Assembly (NCBI GenBank): GCA_947172415.1 | Contig: OX359200.1 | Span: 1,738,501-1,802,500, forward strand | DNA from: Chondrosia reniformis | Lineage: Eukaryota; Porifera; Demospongiae; Chondrillida; Chondrillidae | Direction: 5' to 3' | Length of the DNA: 64,000 nt | Part shown: positions 39,333 to 60,141 of the stretch, piece by piece | Position numbering within the stretch: the stretch's first letter is position 1 | Layout of the letters: the number at the start of each line of letters is the position of its first letter | The notes under the pieces: model-generated | Databases searched by the model: none | What the model was told of the DNA's origin: nothing | What the model saw: only the letters and a program-made list of their open reading frames with translations | Position numbers and translations under genes: made by a program

Positions 39333-41853
39333 ATGGTATTTAGCATACAGTTCTCTCTTGTGTCCATATTGTTGCTACTGTTTTATCAAGTGACAGCTCA
39401 ACAGAGCTCAGACTGCCTTTCCAGCACCAGAACCTGTCCAGGTGTTTCAGAAAGATATCCTGCTGTGTGTTGCTATGAAATCTTTAGATGTAGCTCACTA
39501 AGTCCTTCTGGATACTACTGGATCAGAGTTAATGGAACAGTTCAATCGATTCATTGTGAAATGGACCTTAAGAAGATCACTGCTGTAACTCCTGGTTCGA
39601 GTGGTTCCTATCCAGCTGAGTCTTGTCGAGATGTATATGATTGCAATCCCCATGCACAAAGTGAAAAATATTGGATAAAGGCATCTAGATCTTCACACCC
39701 AACTAAACTCTACTGTAACATGAGTGATTACAATGCAACCGTAGGTACAGGTAAGCCACTTATCATGTACAGGCCGGAGTTGATAAATAATTATGTTACA
39801 AACCTAATTTACTATGTTTATACAGTGCAAGTTACAATATACTAGGTAATCTAATCTAATCTAGTCTAATTAATAAATTGTTATATATATATTATGTCTA
39901 CATTAATTCGAAAAAGAACCAGTTTTTTTAAATGTCTCAGTTGAACAACCACAGTAGATTTGACACAGTTTAAAACTGCAGCTGGTGAAACAAAGCAGTA
40001 ATCATGTGATAATGATTGCAATTAATTGTTTGTACAACTACTCTTAACTTCATTTTTATATATGTATATATAACCATTGTGCACTTTCTTATACTACGTA
40101 TATATGTTATGTATATGTTATAGATACTGAGGGGCAATCTGAATTAGTGAATCTGATCAAACTGTTGACTGAAGAAATAAAAGAAATTAAGAAAGTGTTA
40201 CTGTCTTCCAAGGTACGTGTATATATGATAAGCAAAATAATCACTGAAAAGTATAAGCCAAACCAGCCAAGTGCCCAAAGTCCAATGTACATATATAAAT
40301 AGTATTCTTAATTGGTTATAATTCTTATTGGACCACTGAAGAAGACAAGTATACTGATTGGTCATCAAAATCTTTAGTATTATTATTATTACTTTGAATT
40401 GGCAATCATGAATGATACGATAAACTACGAATGGAAGTCAGGATTTTATAGGGTGTAATAGTATAAGAAAAGAATGATGGTATGATTACCTCCTAAGTCT
40501 GGTTTCAGCTGCATGGTTACCAGGTCAATTTACAGTAGCAATAATCATTCAAAGGAAGTTGTTCTGCATATATATATAGGAATTGATGTTGTACGTACGT
40601 ATACATTGTGAAGAACATAGTATTTTCATTCCCTATTCCCATCCAGGACCTGTCATAGCTAGTTTCACTCAAACTTCCATCGTATACCATACTGATGAGG
40701 ACGAAACAGCTGTCTATGGCTCGACCATCTTTTTGAGTGGCTAAGGGGAGACTCTGGTTCCGATCAAGCGAACTTCGGTTCCGCCTATTAGCTCATTGCG
40801 CTCCTCAGGGGACATGAGTGGGCAGGGGTAATACCCAGAGTTAAATGATGATGACATCAATGCTTTAAGATCGGCTTTAGATCTTAAAGTTCCCCTATTT
40901 TTTCATGGGGGTCCTTTTGCTGTGGCAATTGTAGCTCAGTAGAACGCTGGTGGCCAAAACCAGTTGTCCTGAGTTCAATTCCCAGCAATTGCGTGCTTCT
41001 TTCATAGTTTTGCTTTGATTATCACTTCAAGTATTCATATACATATATAGTACCCAACATGCATAATTACTATGATGGTACAATATTTTATAACTACAAC
41101 AATATTGTACAGAGGCGCCTAGGTTTACTTGGTAGTCTTAAAAGTTATATAATACATATTTGTTTTACATGCCTGGTTGTGATTCAATCTTTACAGACAT
41201 ACCAGAGTTGTACAGATGCTTATAAAAAAGGAAACTACTTTTCTGGAGTGTATCCCATTAACCCGCTAAGATGTGGATATGTTTTCCCTGTGTACTGTCA
41301 AATGAGTGCTGATGAACAGTGGATAGTCTTCCAAAGACGTCAAGATGGATCAGAGAACTTCAACAGGAGCTGGGTTGACTATGTCAATGGGTTTGGAGAC
41401 CTGGAAGGAGAACATTGGTTGGGCCTTGAGAAGATATACTGCCTCGCTAAAGGAGGAGCTAAATTGAGAATTGATCTAGAAGATTTCGAGAATGAAACCA
41501 GATATGCTGTCTACTCCAACTTTTCATTGAGTGATGCTAGTGACTACTACAGACTGCATGTGTCAGGATACTCTGGTGATGCTGGTGATCATCCATATGG
41601 GTTGAGTTATCATAATGGACGGCAGTTTAGTACCTACGATGCTGATCATGATGGGCGTACAGGCTCTAATTGTGTCACAACCCGAACCTCTGGTGGAGGA
41701 TGGTTTGGTAACTGTGCTTATGTCAATCTGAATGGCCTGTATCTGAGAGGTGATTACAGGGGTAGAAGTGTTCAGGAAAGTGGTGTCTTCTGGGAAACCT
41801 TTCGTGGTGACAATTATTCTCTCAAATTTACAGAAATGAAACTGTCCCTTTAA
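39333..41853 (+). CDS. Fibrinogen-related secreted protein A, 387 aa
   Basis: Three exons, 39333-39750, 40124-40212 and 41197-41853. A signal peptide (MVFSIQFSLVSILLLLFYQV, cleavage near TAQQ) is followed by two short Cys-bounded repeats (CYEIFRCSSLSPSGYYWI...HCEM and CRDVYDCNPHAQSEKYWI...YCNM) that resemble the first ~35 residues of a fibrinogen C-terminal domain. A coiled-coil linker is encoded by exon 2 (LVNLIKLLTEEIKEIKKVLL). Exon 3 encodes a full fibrinogen-like domain: CTDAYKKGNYFSGVYPI, VYCQM, WIVFQRRQDGSENFNRSW, GFGDLEGEHWLGLEKI, the calcium-site-like DADHDG and GWFGNCAYVNLNGLYLRGDY. Several N-x-S/T sequons are present. It is probably an extracellular lectin-like or recognition protein. 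Near-identical gene B lies 8 kb downstream. Confidence 0.88.
40670..40900 (+). repeat. Dispersed repeat family R2 copy
   Basis: R2 marker blocks are catactgatgaggacgaaac, agctgtctatggctcgacca, aagcgaacttcggttccgcc and gcgctcctcaggggacatga. Other copies are near 10340-10440, 32415-32510, 38755-39085, 46785-47150 and, inverted, 50880-51235. No ORF is seen. Confidence 0.7.
40905..41040 (+). repeat. tRNA-derived SINE-like copy
   Basis: gcaattgtagctcagtagaa (A-box region) and gagttcaattcccagcaatt (B-box region) form a tRNA-like cloverleaf: GCAATTG pairs with CAATTGC, and CTGGT with ACCAG. The T-stem has a mismatch and the anticodon loop lacks the usual U33, so it is not a working tRNA. An AT-rich tail with tttgattatcacttcaagta follows. 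It lies in intron 2 of gene A, with a counterpart in gene B. Confidence 0.7.
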
Positions 41854-43021
41854 GACTCTATATTTACAGTATGTATGCAATAATGCAATAGTGAATGTGA
41901 ACATAGTATATATATATAAAATTATATAGTTTGAAATTGATCACATTGACAAGGTAGTACCGCGTATGTTTCTTCATCATTTACTAATCATATGCATGTA
42001 ACTTGCTTGCATGGTTTAATTTGACAATTATTGATTCTTAGTCCCAGCTTAGTACACTACCATTACATGAATGTTTACTTATTGACATTCCTCTAATGAG
42101 TGAATTGCATAATATTCTTTGGTCTTATTGTATGTATTTCCACTCCTTGTCAGGACTTCTGTATCTTCTTTTTAAAATCATGTCCTGTTGCAGTCCTTAA
42201 AATACAATTCTTATATATAATTGTTCTCTGGAGTACACACCGTGTAAAATGCATCTTTCTTTTTTCCTTTTTTGTTTTATTTTCCTTCTTTTTCATGCTT
42301 AATTCTCTTCACTTACAACACGAATGCATGACATTTACGATACATGTCTGTGTCCTGCAACAATCTAAGGGACATATATATATATAGGTTGCAACGCCTT
42401 TGGATTTTTATATTAAATCTGTTCAATAGGAGTCTCCAGTAACTAGTAATTGTCTTGCTCAGAATACTTGTCAACTTAGTATACGTACATGTATAAAGTG
42501 TACACATATAGCTGTACAATAATGTAGCTGCATGCCAGTTTGTCTAGTCCAGATTATTGTTATAAAACGTTATGGGGAATAACAAAGAACAATGGCAGCT
42601 CTAGTGCAAAGCAACTCAGTAACAGTCCTATGACAGGGAATGATATTTGTTACAATAGCCACAGTTCAATAAGAACTTTTCAGAATAGAAGCAAAGTAAT
42701 TGCCATATATTGAACCAAACCAATTATTGGCCAATTGGCCATCAGACTTGTTTCATATGTGATGATCTCAATGTCCCAATGTCAGGTTTGCTGGTAAAAG
42801 ATTGCATTTTATGTTACCTATCAATACCGTGCAGTTACTATAATTTGCAATATTAATCTTGATTGCTACATCCTAGAGTGAGAACATTTTGTAACTTGCA
42901 CTGTGTAGATATTATATTATTTCAAGGTTGCGAACAGGATTGAAGCCATACTAAAATGTAATTTTTGAGAATACTGTAGGGGTTCCTTTGGCGACCCCAA
43001 AACTTTGGTTAGTTCTTGATT
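41854..43021. other. Intergenic, 3' of fibrinogen gene A to copine B pseudogene
   Basis: AT-rich, without a supported gene. The ORFs at 42100 (95 aa) and 42313 (68 aa, minus) have no recognisable motifs. Confidence 0.5.
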
Positions 43022-46466
<3,445 letters not shown>

Positions 46467-47613
46467 TCTGTAGCAATATTAAGAAACAGAAAAACACATG
46501 GATCTACTTACGTACATATATGTATAGACAGGGCGCGGGGTACACAGCCAAGCATTTTAAGAGGCAGTAATATTACGAATCTCTATCCCTTTTTAAGAGG
46601 GGCCGTATTTGTGTTCCTTATACATACATAGTTTTACTGAATTAATGCAATTTCCATTAAGTTAGGTACTATATGTTTTAGGGATGAGTGGTAACTCTAT
46701 TAAGCAGTTACCTGGGAATATGTCGGTATACACATTTAATGTATACATGCAGTCGTTTGACCTAGACTTTATCACACATATTCATGTCTCCTGATGAGTG
46801 CAATGAGTAAAGGGTGGAACCGAGATGAGGGAACCACATATCAGCAGATGAGGGATATGACCAAAGTGTGGCTGATCACTAAATAGGAATAATAGGGGGA
46901 CTTTAAAAGCTGCATGTGGTGTCTCCAATAAGGGAACCACAAGCTTTTTATTTTTGAGAGTACTTAGCTGTCTATGGCTCGATCATCTCTTTAAGTGGCT
47001 AAGGGAGACTGTGGTTCCCATTAAACGAACTTTGCCTCAATTGTGCTCCTCAGGAGACATGAGTGGGTGGGGTAAAATCCAGAATCAAATGACGAGACAT
47101 CATGCACAGCTTTAATGAGACCAGCTTCGATCAGATCTTGAAGCCCCTATTTGTCATAATACGCATATGTACTGTATATGGACCTAGGCTACTTAAGATG
47201 TTATTGTATATTAGTAAATGTTTTTGAATGCTTTAAAGACCCAATAATGTGATTGTATGTTCAATATATGTATACTAATGGGTTTACCTTAAACTTGGCA
47301 TATATTCACAGGATCAAATTTCAGGTTTCATTTGGCATGAAACCTATTTGAAACTTCTTGAACAGCCAGGTTTTAAAGGATGCTCAAGTTGCACTTATAG
47401 ATTAATTTCACAGGTTTCATGTTTTTAACAGTCCTCTTTCCTACTTTTGAAACCTGGCTGTTCAAAGAGTTTCAATTAGGTTTCGTGCCTTCTGAAACCT
47501 GAGATTTGATCCTGTGATATTCCAGAGGTACACATGTTAGGATCATTCAGTTGACCTATATAACTGTGCTAATAGCTCATTCTGCTGTAGTATACTAAGA
47601 AGAGGATAAGAAG
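46467..47613. other. Duplication junction and upstream region of fibrinogen gene B
   Basis: Homology to copine intron 3 ends just past exon 4 (after aatctgta). By about 46,560 the sequence matches the region upstream of fibrinogen gene A (gaatc...tccctttttaagaggggcc), then R2 (46785-47150) and the gene-B proximal promoter. The junction of the tandem duplication therefore lies at roughly 46,475-46,560. Confidence 0.65.
47307..47516. mobile_element. 210-bp terminal-inverted-repeat element, insertion specific to gene B
   Basis: Starts cacaggatcaaatttcaggt and ends acctgagatttgatcctgtg. It is flanked by ATATT on both sides (47302-47306 and 47517-47521). In the paralogous region before gene A the same site reads ttatattccagag with a single ATATT and no insert. 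Inner sequences (ggtttca...tgaaacc) extend the symmetry. It is a non-autonomous element with an apparent 5-bp target duplication. Confidence 0.88.
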
Positions 47614-50309
47614 ATGATGGTATTTAGAGTACAGGTCTCTCTTGTGTCCATATTGTTGCTACTGTTTTATCAAGTGACAGCTCAACAGAGCTCAGACCGT
47701 CTTTCAAGTACCAGAACCTGTCCAGGTGTTTCAGAAAGATATCCTGCTGTGTGTTGCTATGAAATCTTTAGATGTAGCTCACTAAGTCCTTCTGGATACT
47801 ACTGGATCAGAGTTAATGGAACAGTTCAATCAGTTCATTGTGAAATGGACCTTACGAAGATCACTGCTGTAACTCCTGGTTCGAGTGGTTCCTATCCAGC
47901 TGAGTCTTGTCGAGATGTATATGATTGCAATCTCCATGCACAAAGTGAAAAATATTGGATTAAGGCATCTAGATCTTCACACCCAACTAAACTTTACTGT
48001 AACATGAGTGATTACAATGCAACTGTAGGTTCAGGTAAGCTACTTATCATGTACAAGAGTTGATAAATAATTAGTATGTTTCAAACCTAATTTACTCTGT
48101 TTATACAGTGCAAGTTACAATATACTGCATGAGGTAATCTAATCTAATTAATTAATTGTTATATATATATTATGTCTACATTAATTTAAAAAAGAACCAG
48201 TTTTTTTAAATGTCTCAGTTGAACAACCACAGTAGATTTGACACAGTTTAAAACTGCAGCTAATGATACAAAGCAGTAATCATGTGATAATGATTGCAAT
48301 TAATTGTTTGTGCAACTACTCTGAACTTCATTTTTATATATAACCATTGTGTACTTTCTTATACTACGAATATACATGTATGTTATGTATATGTTATAGA
48401 TAGTGAGGGGCAATCTGAATTAGTGAATCTGATCAAACTGTTGACTGAAGAAGTAAAAGAAATTAAGAAAGTGTTACTGTCTTCCAAGGTACGTGTATAT
48501 ATGATAAGCAAAATAATCACTGAAAAGTATAAGCCAAACCAGCCAAGTGCCCAAAGTCTAATGTACGTAAATATATAGTATTCTTAATTCTTATTGTACC
48601 ACTGAAGAAGACAACTGATTGGTCATCAAAATCTGTAGTATATATTATTATTATTACTTTGAATTAACGATTATGAATGATACGATAAACTACAAATGGA
48701 AGTCATGCAGGATTTATAGGGTGTATAATATAAGAAAAGAATGATGGTAAATACAATTCAGCTGTATAATAGTCCAAATTCATCCAAAAGGTGTGCTACA
48801 TGTACTATTAACACTAAAAAGTAGGCATGTCTCTAGGAGTTGCAAGCTGTGCAGGTTGAAAGGAAAGATACACATAAATAAAATATACGTACAACTTCAA
48901 CCATTGCAATACTACACTACCTCCTAAATCTGGTTTCAGCTGCATGGTTACAGGTCAATTTACAGTAGCAATAATCATTCAAAGGAAGTTGCTCTGCATA
49001 GGAATTGGTGTTGTACATTGTGAAGAACATAGTATTTTCATTCCCTATTCCCATCCAGGACCTAATTTCATGGAGGTCCTTTGCTGTGGCAATTGTAGCT
49101 CAGTAGAACGCTGGTGGTCAAAACCAGTTGTCCTGAGTTCAATTCCCAGCAATTGTTTCTTTTGTAGTTTTGCTCTCTTTTACTTTGATTATCACTTCAA
49201 ATATTTATATACTATATGTATAGTACCCATCTGCATAATTACTATATACATGGCATATATATTTTATAACTACAACAACATAGGCCTATAAGTTTATATA
49301 CTTGGTAGTCTTAAAAGTTATGTATACACCGTTGCCAGGGCAATGCTGAGGTGTTGAATACAATAAGGGGCCCTCTCTAGGAGATCTAGGCTTTTATATC
49401 ACTGCCAATTATGGAAGGTGTACATGTATTAATTGAATGTATACAATAACAATGAAAAAAGGTTGCCAAATGCATATATAAGCTGGGTAGGCTTCGAAAT
49501 GTGCATATACCACAGTGCTTCGTTGTATTAAGTGGATTTTGGAGTCACCAGACCCGAGGGCGAGTGACTCCAAATCCATATACACTTCAGCGCCGTGGTA
49601 TATCTATTATATTTCTTTTACATGCCTGGTTGTGATCCAATCTTTACAGATATTCCAGAGTTGTACAGATGCTTATAAAAAAGGAAACTACTTTTCTGGA
49701 GTGTATCACATTTACTCATCAAGATGTGGATATGTTTTCCCCGTGTACTGTCAAATGAGTGCTGATGAACAGTGGATTGTCTTCCAAAGACGTCAAGATG
49801 GATCAGAGAACTTCAACAGGAGCTGGGTTGACTATGTCAATGGGTTTGGAGACCTGGAAGGAGAACACTGGTTGGGCCTTGAGAAGATATACTGTCTAGC
49901 TAAAGGAGGAGCTAAATTGAGGATTGATCTAGAAGATTTTGAGAATGAAACCAGATATGCCATCTACTCCAGCTTCTCACTGAGTGATGCTAGTGACTAC
50001 TACAGACTGAGTGTGTCAGGATACTCTGGTGATGCTGGTGATCATCCAACTGGATTGGAGAGTTATCATAATGGACAGCAGTTTAGTACCTATGATGCTG
50101 ATCATGATGGGGCAGATAACTATGATTGTGTCAGAAGTAGAACCTTTGGTGGAGGATGGTTTCGTAACTGTGCTTATGTTAATCTGAATGGCCTGTATCT
50201 GAGAGGAGATTACACTGGTAGAAGTGTTCAGGAAAGTGGTGTCTTCTGGCAATCCTTTCATGGTGACTATTATTCTCTCAAATTTACAGAAATGAAACTA
50301 AACTTTTGA
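47614..50309 (+). CDS. Fibrinogen-related secreted protein B, 389 aa
   Basis: Three exons, 47614-48034, 48400-48488 and 49650-50309. Architecture is the same as gene A: signal peptide (MMVFRVQVSLVSILLLLFYQ), two partial fibrinogen A-subdomain-like repeats, the exon-2 coiled coil (LVNLIKLLTEEVKEIKKVLL) and a complete fibrinogen-like domain. Differences cluster in the C-terminal binding region: DADHDGADNYDCVRSRTFGG here versus DADHDGRTGSNCVTTRTSGG in A, and WQSFHGDYYSLKF versus WETFRGDNYSLKF. Exon 1 is nearly identical to A. A MITE lies 98 bp upstream and a ~285-bp insertion lies in intron 2. The frame is intact, so this is probably a second functional gene. Confidence 0.88.
49075..49215 (+). 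repeat. tRNA-derived SINE-like copy in gene B intron 2
   Basis: Paralogue of the copy at 40905: gcaattgtagctcagtagaa ... gagttcaattcccagcaatt, then tttgattatcacttcaaata. It was carried along by the gene duplication. Confidence 0.7.
49322..49607. mobile_element. Insertion in gene B intron 2 with inverted-repeat 3' half
   Basis: Gene A intron 2 runs directly from cttaaaagttat to tacatgcctggttg, whereas gene B has about 285 extra bases. The right half is a hairpin: ataccacagtgcttcgttgt...ttttggagtcac pairs with gtgactccaaatccatatac...gccgtggtat. No coding content is seen. Confidence 0.7.
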
Positions 50310-51716
50310 AGTATATAATGTTTGCCTTCACCCCCAACACATAATTATACACTTTGGTTGATATTTGGGTTCATACCTACAGCAATTTCACAATTTCCTA
50401 ATAATTATGAACACAAAAATACCTTGGAAGTAAATAATGCTACGGTCGTATATACGTACATATATGCGCACTGCTTTGCCACAACATTTTGTATCTATAC
50501 ACAGTGACTATACATTAGGAACAAGTAACAAAACAAGTACAGTGATCATATGATAAGGCTAACCGTATGTAGAAATGGCAAAATTTAGGTGCATATATAT
50601 ATAACTTAATATCTATATACGTACATATACGTACAGGGATTATATGTATGGCTAAAATGTTGGTGTATATACGTATATGTGTGTTGTAATAATTACCTGC
50701 AGCTGCAAATATTATTAAGGCCTGTTAATGGAGACTTACAAGGTATGTTTTTGAAGGGGAATTTAGAATAAAAGTCTTTATACATTTTTAGCATAACATT
50801 TTAGGAGAATACAAAAAATGGTTGTACCACATTACATGACATAACATTAAGTATTGGAGGAACTTTAAGATCAAAAGCTGATCTGCTCGGATGTCATCAT
50901 CAGTGGACTCAGGATTTAATCCCCCCCTTCCCCCCACTCATGTCTCCTGAGGAGCTTGTGATGAGCTAGTTGGTGAAAACAAAGTTCACTTGATGGGAAC
51001 CAGCTAGAGTCTCCCCTTAGCCACTGGAAATAATGGTCACGAGCCATATGTATAGACATGCTGTTTTGTCCTTAATACAATTTTAGGACTCATCAGTATA
51101 CATGGCATATGATGGGATTCAGAGTGGCTAAAAGCTTGTGGTTTCCTTATCAGCAGATAAGAGGTACAGCCAAAAGTGTGGCTGACCACTAAATATGGAA
51201 CAATACGCAACTTTAAGACCAAAAACTTCCAGAGTTCACTGATAATGACATCTGAACAGCTTGTCATAGTACTTACGTGTAAAGGGATGTACTGAATGGG
51301 ACATTGATCATATGCATGCACTAAATTAGACAGAGGCAGTTTGATTGTGTGTCAACATGAACAGAACTATATAAAGTTACAACTTGATCTTAGAAACACT
51401 TGCTTTACATAAAATACACTTGATCTATAATCAAATCTTGACAACTGTAACTGCATGCACATACGTACATGTTTGTGCTCTATGCTTTATCCCATGACAC
51501 AGCCAATGAAAAGATCAAGTACAGTTACCATTATAAGGAAATGCACGCAGGTTTTACCAAAAGTTCACTAGTCAAACAATATGAATGACATGGCAAGCCT
51601 GATTAATTAATTATGTAATTAATTTTAATATACGTACAGTAATTCAGTTCTAATTTTGAAGCAAAATTGATAACTTGACCCATTGACCCATTAATGTATT
51701 TGGTTAGTTCTTGATT
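50310..51716. other. Intergenic, 3' of fibrinogen gene B to copine C
   Basis: AT-rich, with an inverted R2 copy (about 50880-51235). No supported gene is seen. The 94-aa minus ORF at 51037 overlaps the repeat. Confidence 0.5.
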
Positions 51717-57045
<5,329 letters not shown>

Positions 57046-57123
57046 CTTCGAGGTGCGTAGCCTCCAGGTCAGGTGACGAGCCGAAACCACTCCTCCTCTA
57101 GCAAGCCTTGGAAAGTAGGAATC
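57046..57123. promoter_or_regulatory. Candidate bidirectional promoter, copine C / PLA2G15
   Basis: Only 78 bp separate the two divergent ATGs. The segment is GC-richer than its surroundings and contains gtcaggtgac (57068-57077), one mismatch from the palindromic E-box-type CLEAR element GTCACGTGAC that TFEB/MITF factors use at lysosomal genes in vertebrates. TGACG, a CRE half-site, overlaps it. No TATA box is seen. Function is inferred from position and motif only. Confidence 0.5.
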
Positions 57124-59937
57124 ATGTTACTCGTGAACAGCCTGACTGTTCTCCTTTCAATTATACCGCTTTGCCAAGCAGCTTCTCCAATCGTTATTTG
57201 TTAGTCAATGTGTATAGCTCCAACAAAATCTCAGAATTACTAGTATAATATTACTTCCTACTGTTTCTAGGTTAAGGAAGGTCTACAGACCGAGGTGTCC
57301 TCAGATACTTTGTTTCTTTATTTTTGCTATGATTGCATATACCCGAAGCTCATATAATTTTCTTTTTAAGTGACTGATAGACGTGGGAATCATTTCCTTA
57401 ATCATTCCTTAACTAGTCTACCAGCTGCGCAGTCGGCCCGAGTCTCTGTGGACTGCATGCCTGATCGATGGCCTTGAGGATTAATCCGTTAATTATTTGA
57501 ATTACTTCTCTGTTTTGCAGTCCCCGGGCTCAGTGGTAACCGCATCGAGGCCAAGCTGAACAAGACGCATACAGTTCACTACCTGTGTACAAAGCATAGC
57601 GACTGGACACTGATATGGGTCCGTGCCTCAGAGTTCCTTCCCGAAGTAGTAGACTGCTGGGCAGACAATATGAAGTACGTCTATTTGTGTCTGAATTGGA
57701 CGGGGAGGTACAGCTTATATTGGTCACTTCGCCGAAGGGTTGCTAATCCGTGATTAGACCTTTTTAATGATTTATCTGAAGTACGTTTCATATAGCTATA
57801 AAAACTATAGCTAGGGGCAGGCGTTCACGTTGAGCATATATGATAATAGCAGGGCGGACCTAGTAATTTGTAAAGGAGATGCTAAGTTATACAGTAACAA
57901 GTTATAAGTGTAACAATAATTATAAAATTAGGGGCAAGGTCCCCAGAAAGTCAAACTCAGTGGGAGTGCTTCACAACCCAGTGCTCCCCCTAAATCTACC
58001 ACTGATAGAGTTTTGTATATTCCCTATACACTTCCCACACAGGGCCACTTTGGGCTCAATGCACATTACAATGTACATCAAAGGGGAGCTAATTGCACTC
58101 AGCCAGTATTCATAACCTGTATCGCTTTGTTCCTGCAGGATGCTGTTCTCAAATGGAACTTTCTATAACAATTCCGGTGTTCAAATTCGTGCTCCTGGGT
58201 TTGGTAACACTACAACAGTGGAGATATTGGACCCTTCCCTTGAAACTATTACTGGTTACTTCTCCACATTTGTGTCTCACTTTGCCAATCTTGGATATAA
58301 AAGAGGAATCAATATTACAGCAGTTCCATATGACTGGAGACAGTCACCCGGTTTGTGGATGCAAGTTGTAGTATGTATAGGGTTCAAAAAAGATCGAAAA
58401 GAAGACAAAGATTCCCAGGGTCACTGATCAAGGGTGGAATTCCACAAAACAGCTGTCTGTCCCAATGGAGAAGAAGGAAAGAAGGAGAAAACCCTTGAGT
58501 ATCTTTCTCACTAGGTTTAGTTCTTTAATCTCAAGTACATGTAGCATGTAAGAAATAGGTTTACAGTGAAAAATGGGAGTCCATTTACAGTAAGTTTTAT
58601 GATGTCATTATATTGACATTAATATGGGTCAGTCCATGGAGGTCTAATTAAGCCCTGTGTCTGATGGATTGGTTAAAATGTTTTCACATTCTAATAGTCA
58701 GTAATAGCCATTTTCATTAAAAGATTTCCCTAATATATAGTCAAAATGGTTTCTTGAGATGCACACTGAATATAGTGTTAGCTTCTTTTAATGTGGTATT
58801 GTCTGAGTTCATAATCTCTCTTATTGTGCTGAAAAAGGACTATTTTCAAATCCAAATCTAATAAATACAATGCTTAATATAGAAGACTGAGTATACATGC
58901 TATACATACGTATATATGTAGAGGTTGTAAATACTAGACAGAACATTAAATATTAATTAAACAATTAAATGTTGAGTTGAGATTTTTCATTCCTAGTAGC
59001 CAAATTGCTGAATTTTATCTTTAGATACTTTGGACAAGCAGGGCTATTACATAAAAGTGAAGGGGTTAATAGAAAAAATGTACAACACTAGCGGCGGACA
59101 GAAAGTTACCATTGTAGCCCATAGTTACGGAGGGCCAATTTCACTATACTTCTTGACACAGGTATAGTTTATAAAAACACCTTTTTTGTAATTTGTGTAT
59201 TTACAAAAATACACTACAGTACTCCTTTTTTACTTTCTAAACATTAGTTACAACTGTTTGTTCACTTCTAGTTTGTCACACAAGATTGGAAGGATAAGTT
59301 CATCTTTACCTACATCACCTTGACAGCTCCTTGGCAAGGAATGGCCAACTTCCAAAGAATCATAGCATCTGGTGATAATGTTGGTATCTTTATCGTGAAT
59401 CCTCTTACACTGAGAGAAATGGAACGATCACAGCCCAGTTCCCACTTTATGCTGCCTGTACTTGGTGAAGTATGGCCTCAAGACCATCCCATTATTATCA
59501 CTCCAAAACAAAATTATTCTGCTTACAACATCAAAGAATTTTATGAGAGTTTAAACTTTTCTAAGGGATTCGAAATGTACATGAGTGTATCAAAATTCCT
59601 TAAAGGTCTCCCTCCCCCCAGAGTTCCCACCTACTGTTACTATGGTAGCGGTATTAATACACCAGCACAGTTCTACTACAGTGGAAACAGTTATCCAAAC
59701 CATGTGGACAAGATACTATACGAAGATGGCGACTACACCGTCACCTCCAGAAACCTGGTGGCATGTAAGCAGTGGAAGGACAAACAAAGTGAATACTTTT
59801 ATTCGCAAGAGATGCCTAAAGTTGGACATCGTGCCTTTGTAAGTAACATTAAAGTCATCCAAGCGGTCCAGAAAATAGTTCTTTCAGAATTTCCTCCAAA
59901 AATGGCCACCGAACAAGATACTCGTAAAACGTATTAA
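57124..59937 (+). CDS. PLA2G15: Lysosomal phospholipase A2 group XV / LCAT-like, 414 aa
   Basis: Five exons, 57124-57199, 57521-57674, 58139-58350, 59025-59161 and 59272-59937. The length of 414 aa is close to mammalian PLA2G15 (412). The N-terminal signal peptide MLLVNSLTVLLSIIPLCQA is followed by SPIVIFPGLSGNRIEAKLNK, LCTKHSDWTLIW, IRAPGFGNTTTVEILDPS, ITAVPYDWRQSP and the nucleophile elbow AHSYGG (Ser181; most relatives have AHSMG). The acid residue lies in YEDGDYTV (Asp345/347) and the His in KVGHRAF (His379). It belongs to the LCAT-like alpha/beta hydrolases: a secreted or lysosomal phospholipase/transacylase. aataaa at 59974 is a likely polyadenylation signal. Convergent with the ECI2-like gene (204 bp between stops). 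Confidence 0.93.
58395..58560 (+). repeat. Dispersed repeat R1 copy
   Basis: R1 copy in the PLA2G15-like gene, starting about 45 bp after the exon ending at 58350. Further copies or fragments lie near 3825-3900, 8765-8850, 11895-12065, 17000-17180, 28010-28150, 34080-34275, 43905-44035, 45005-45160, 52590-52700 and 53800-53995. Confidence 0.7.
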
Positions 59938-59973
59938 GCAAATTGTATACAAACTATACAATGATTTTTGTAA

Positions 59974-59979
59974 AATAAA
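59974..59979 (+). terminator. AATAAA polyadenylation signal, PLA2G15-like gene
   Basis: Canonical hexamer 37 bp after the stop codon, the only one close by. Confidence 0.6.
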
Positions 59980-60141
59980 TTACAACACTGCATGTCCTAT
60001 GCACAATTACATGCATGTTTAATAAGTATATTAATACATATTCTATACCATGTGATAATAGAGCTGACTTATAAGGTAATCATAACAACTTGAATTTAGT
60101 CTCCCAAATGTGTCACCAATCAACTAAGGACCAGATTAACT

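Noticed and set aside
40918..40990. Functional tRNA gene
   Set aside because: The T-stem has a mismatch, the anticodon loop lacks U33, and dispersed copies share a tail; better explained as a SINE.
41563..41904. 113-aa minus-strand ORF, and the similar 81-aa ORF at 50016-50261
   Set aside because: Antisense shadows of the fibrinogen-domain exons.
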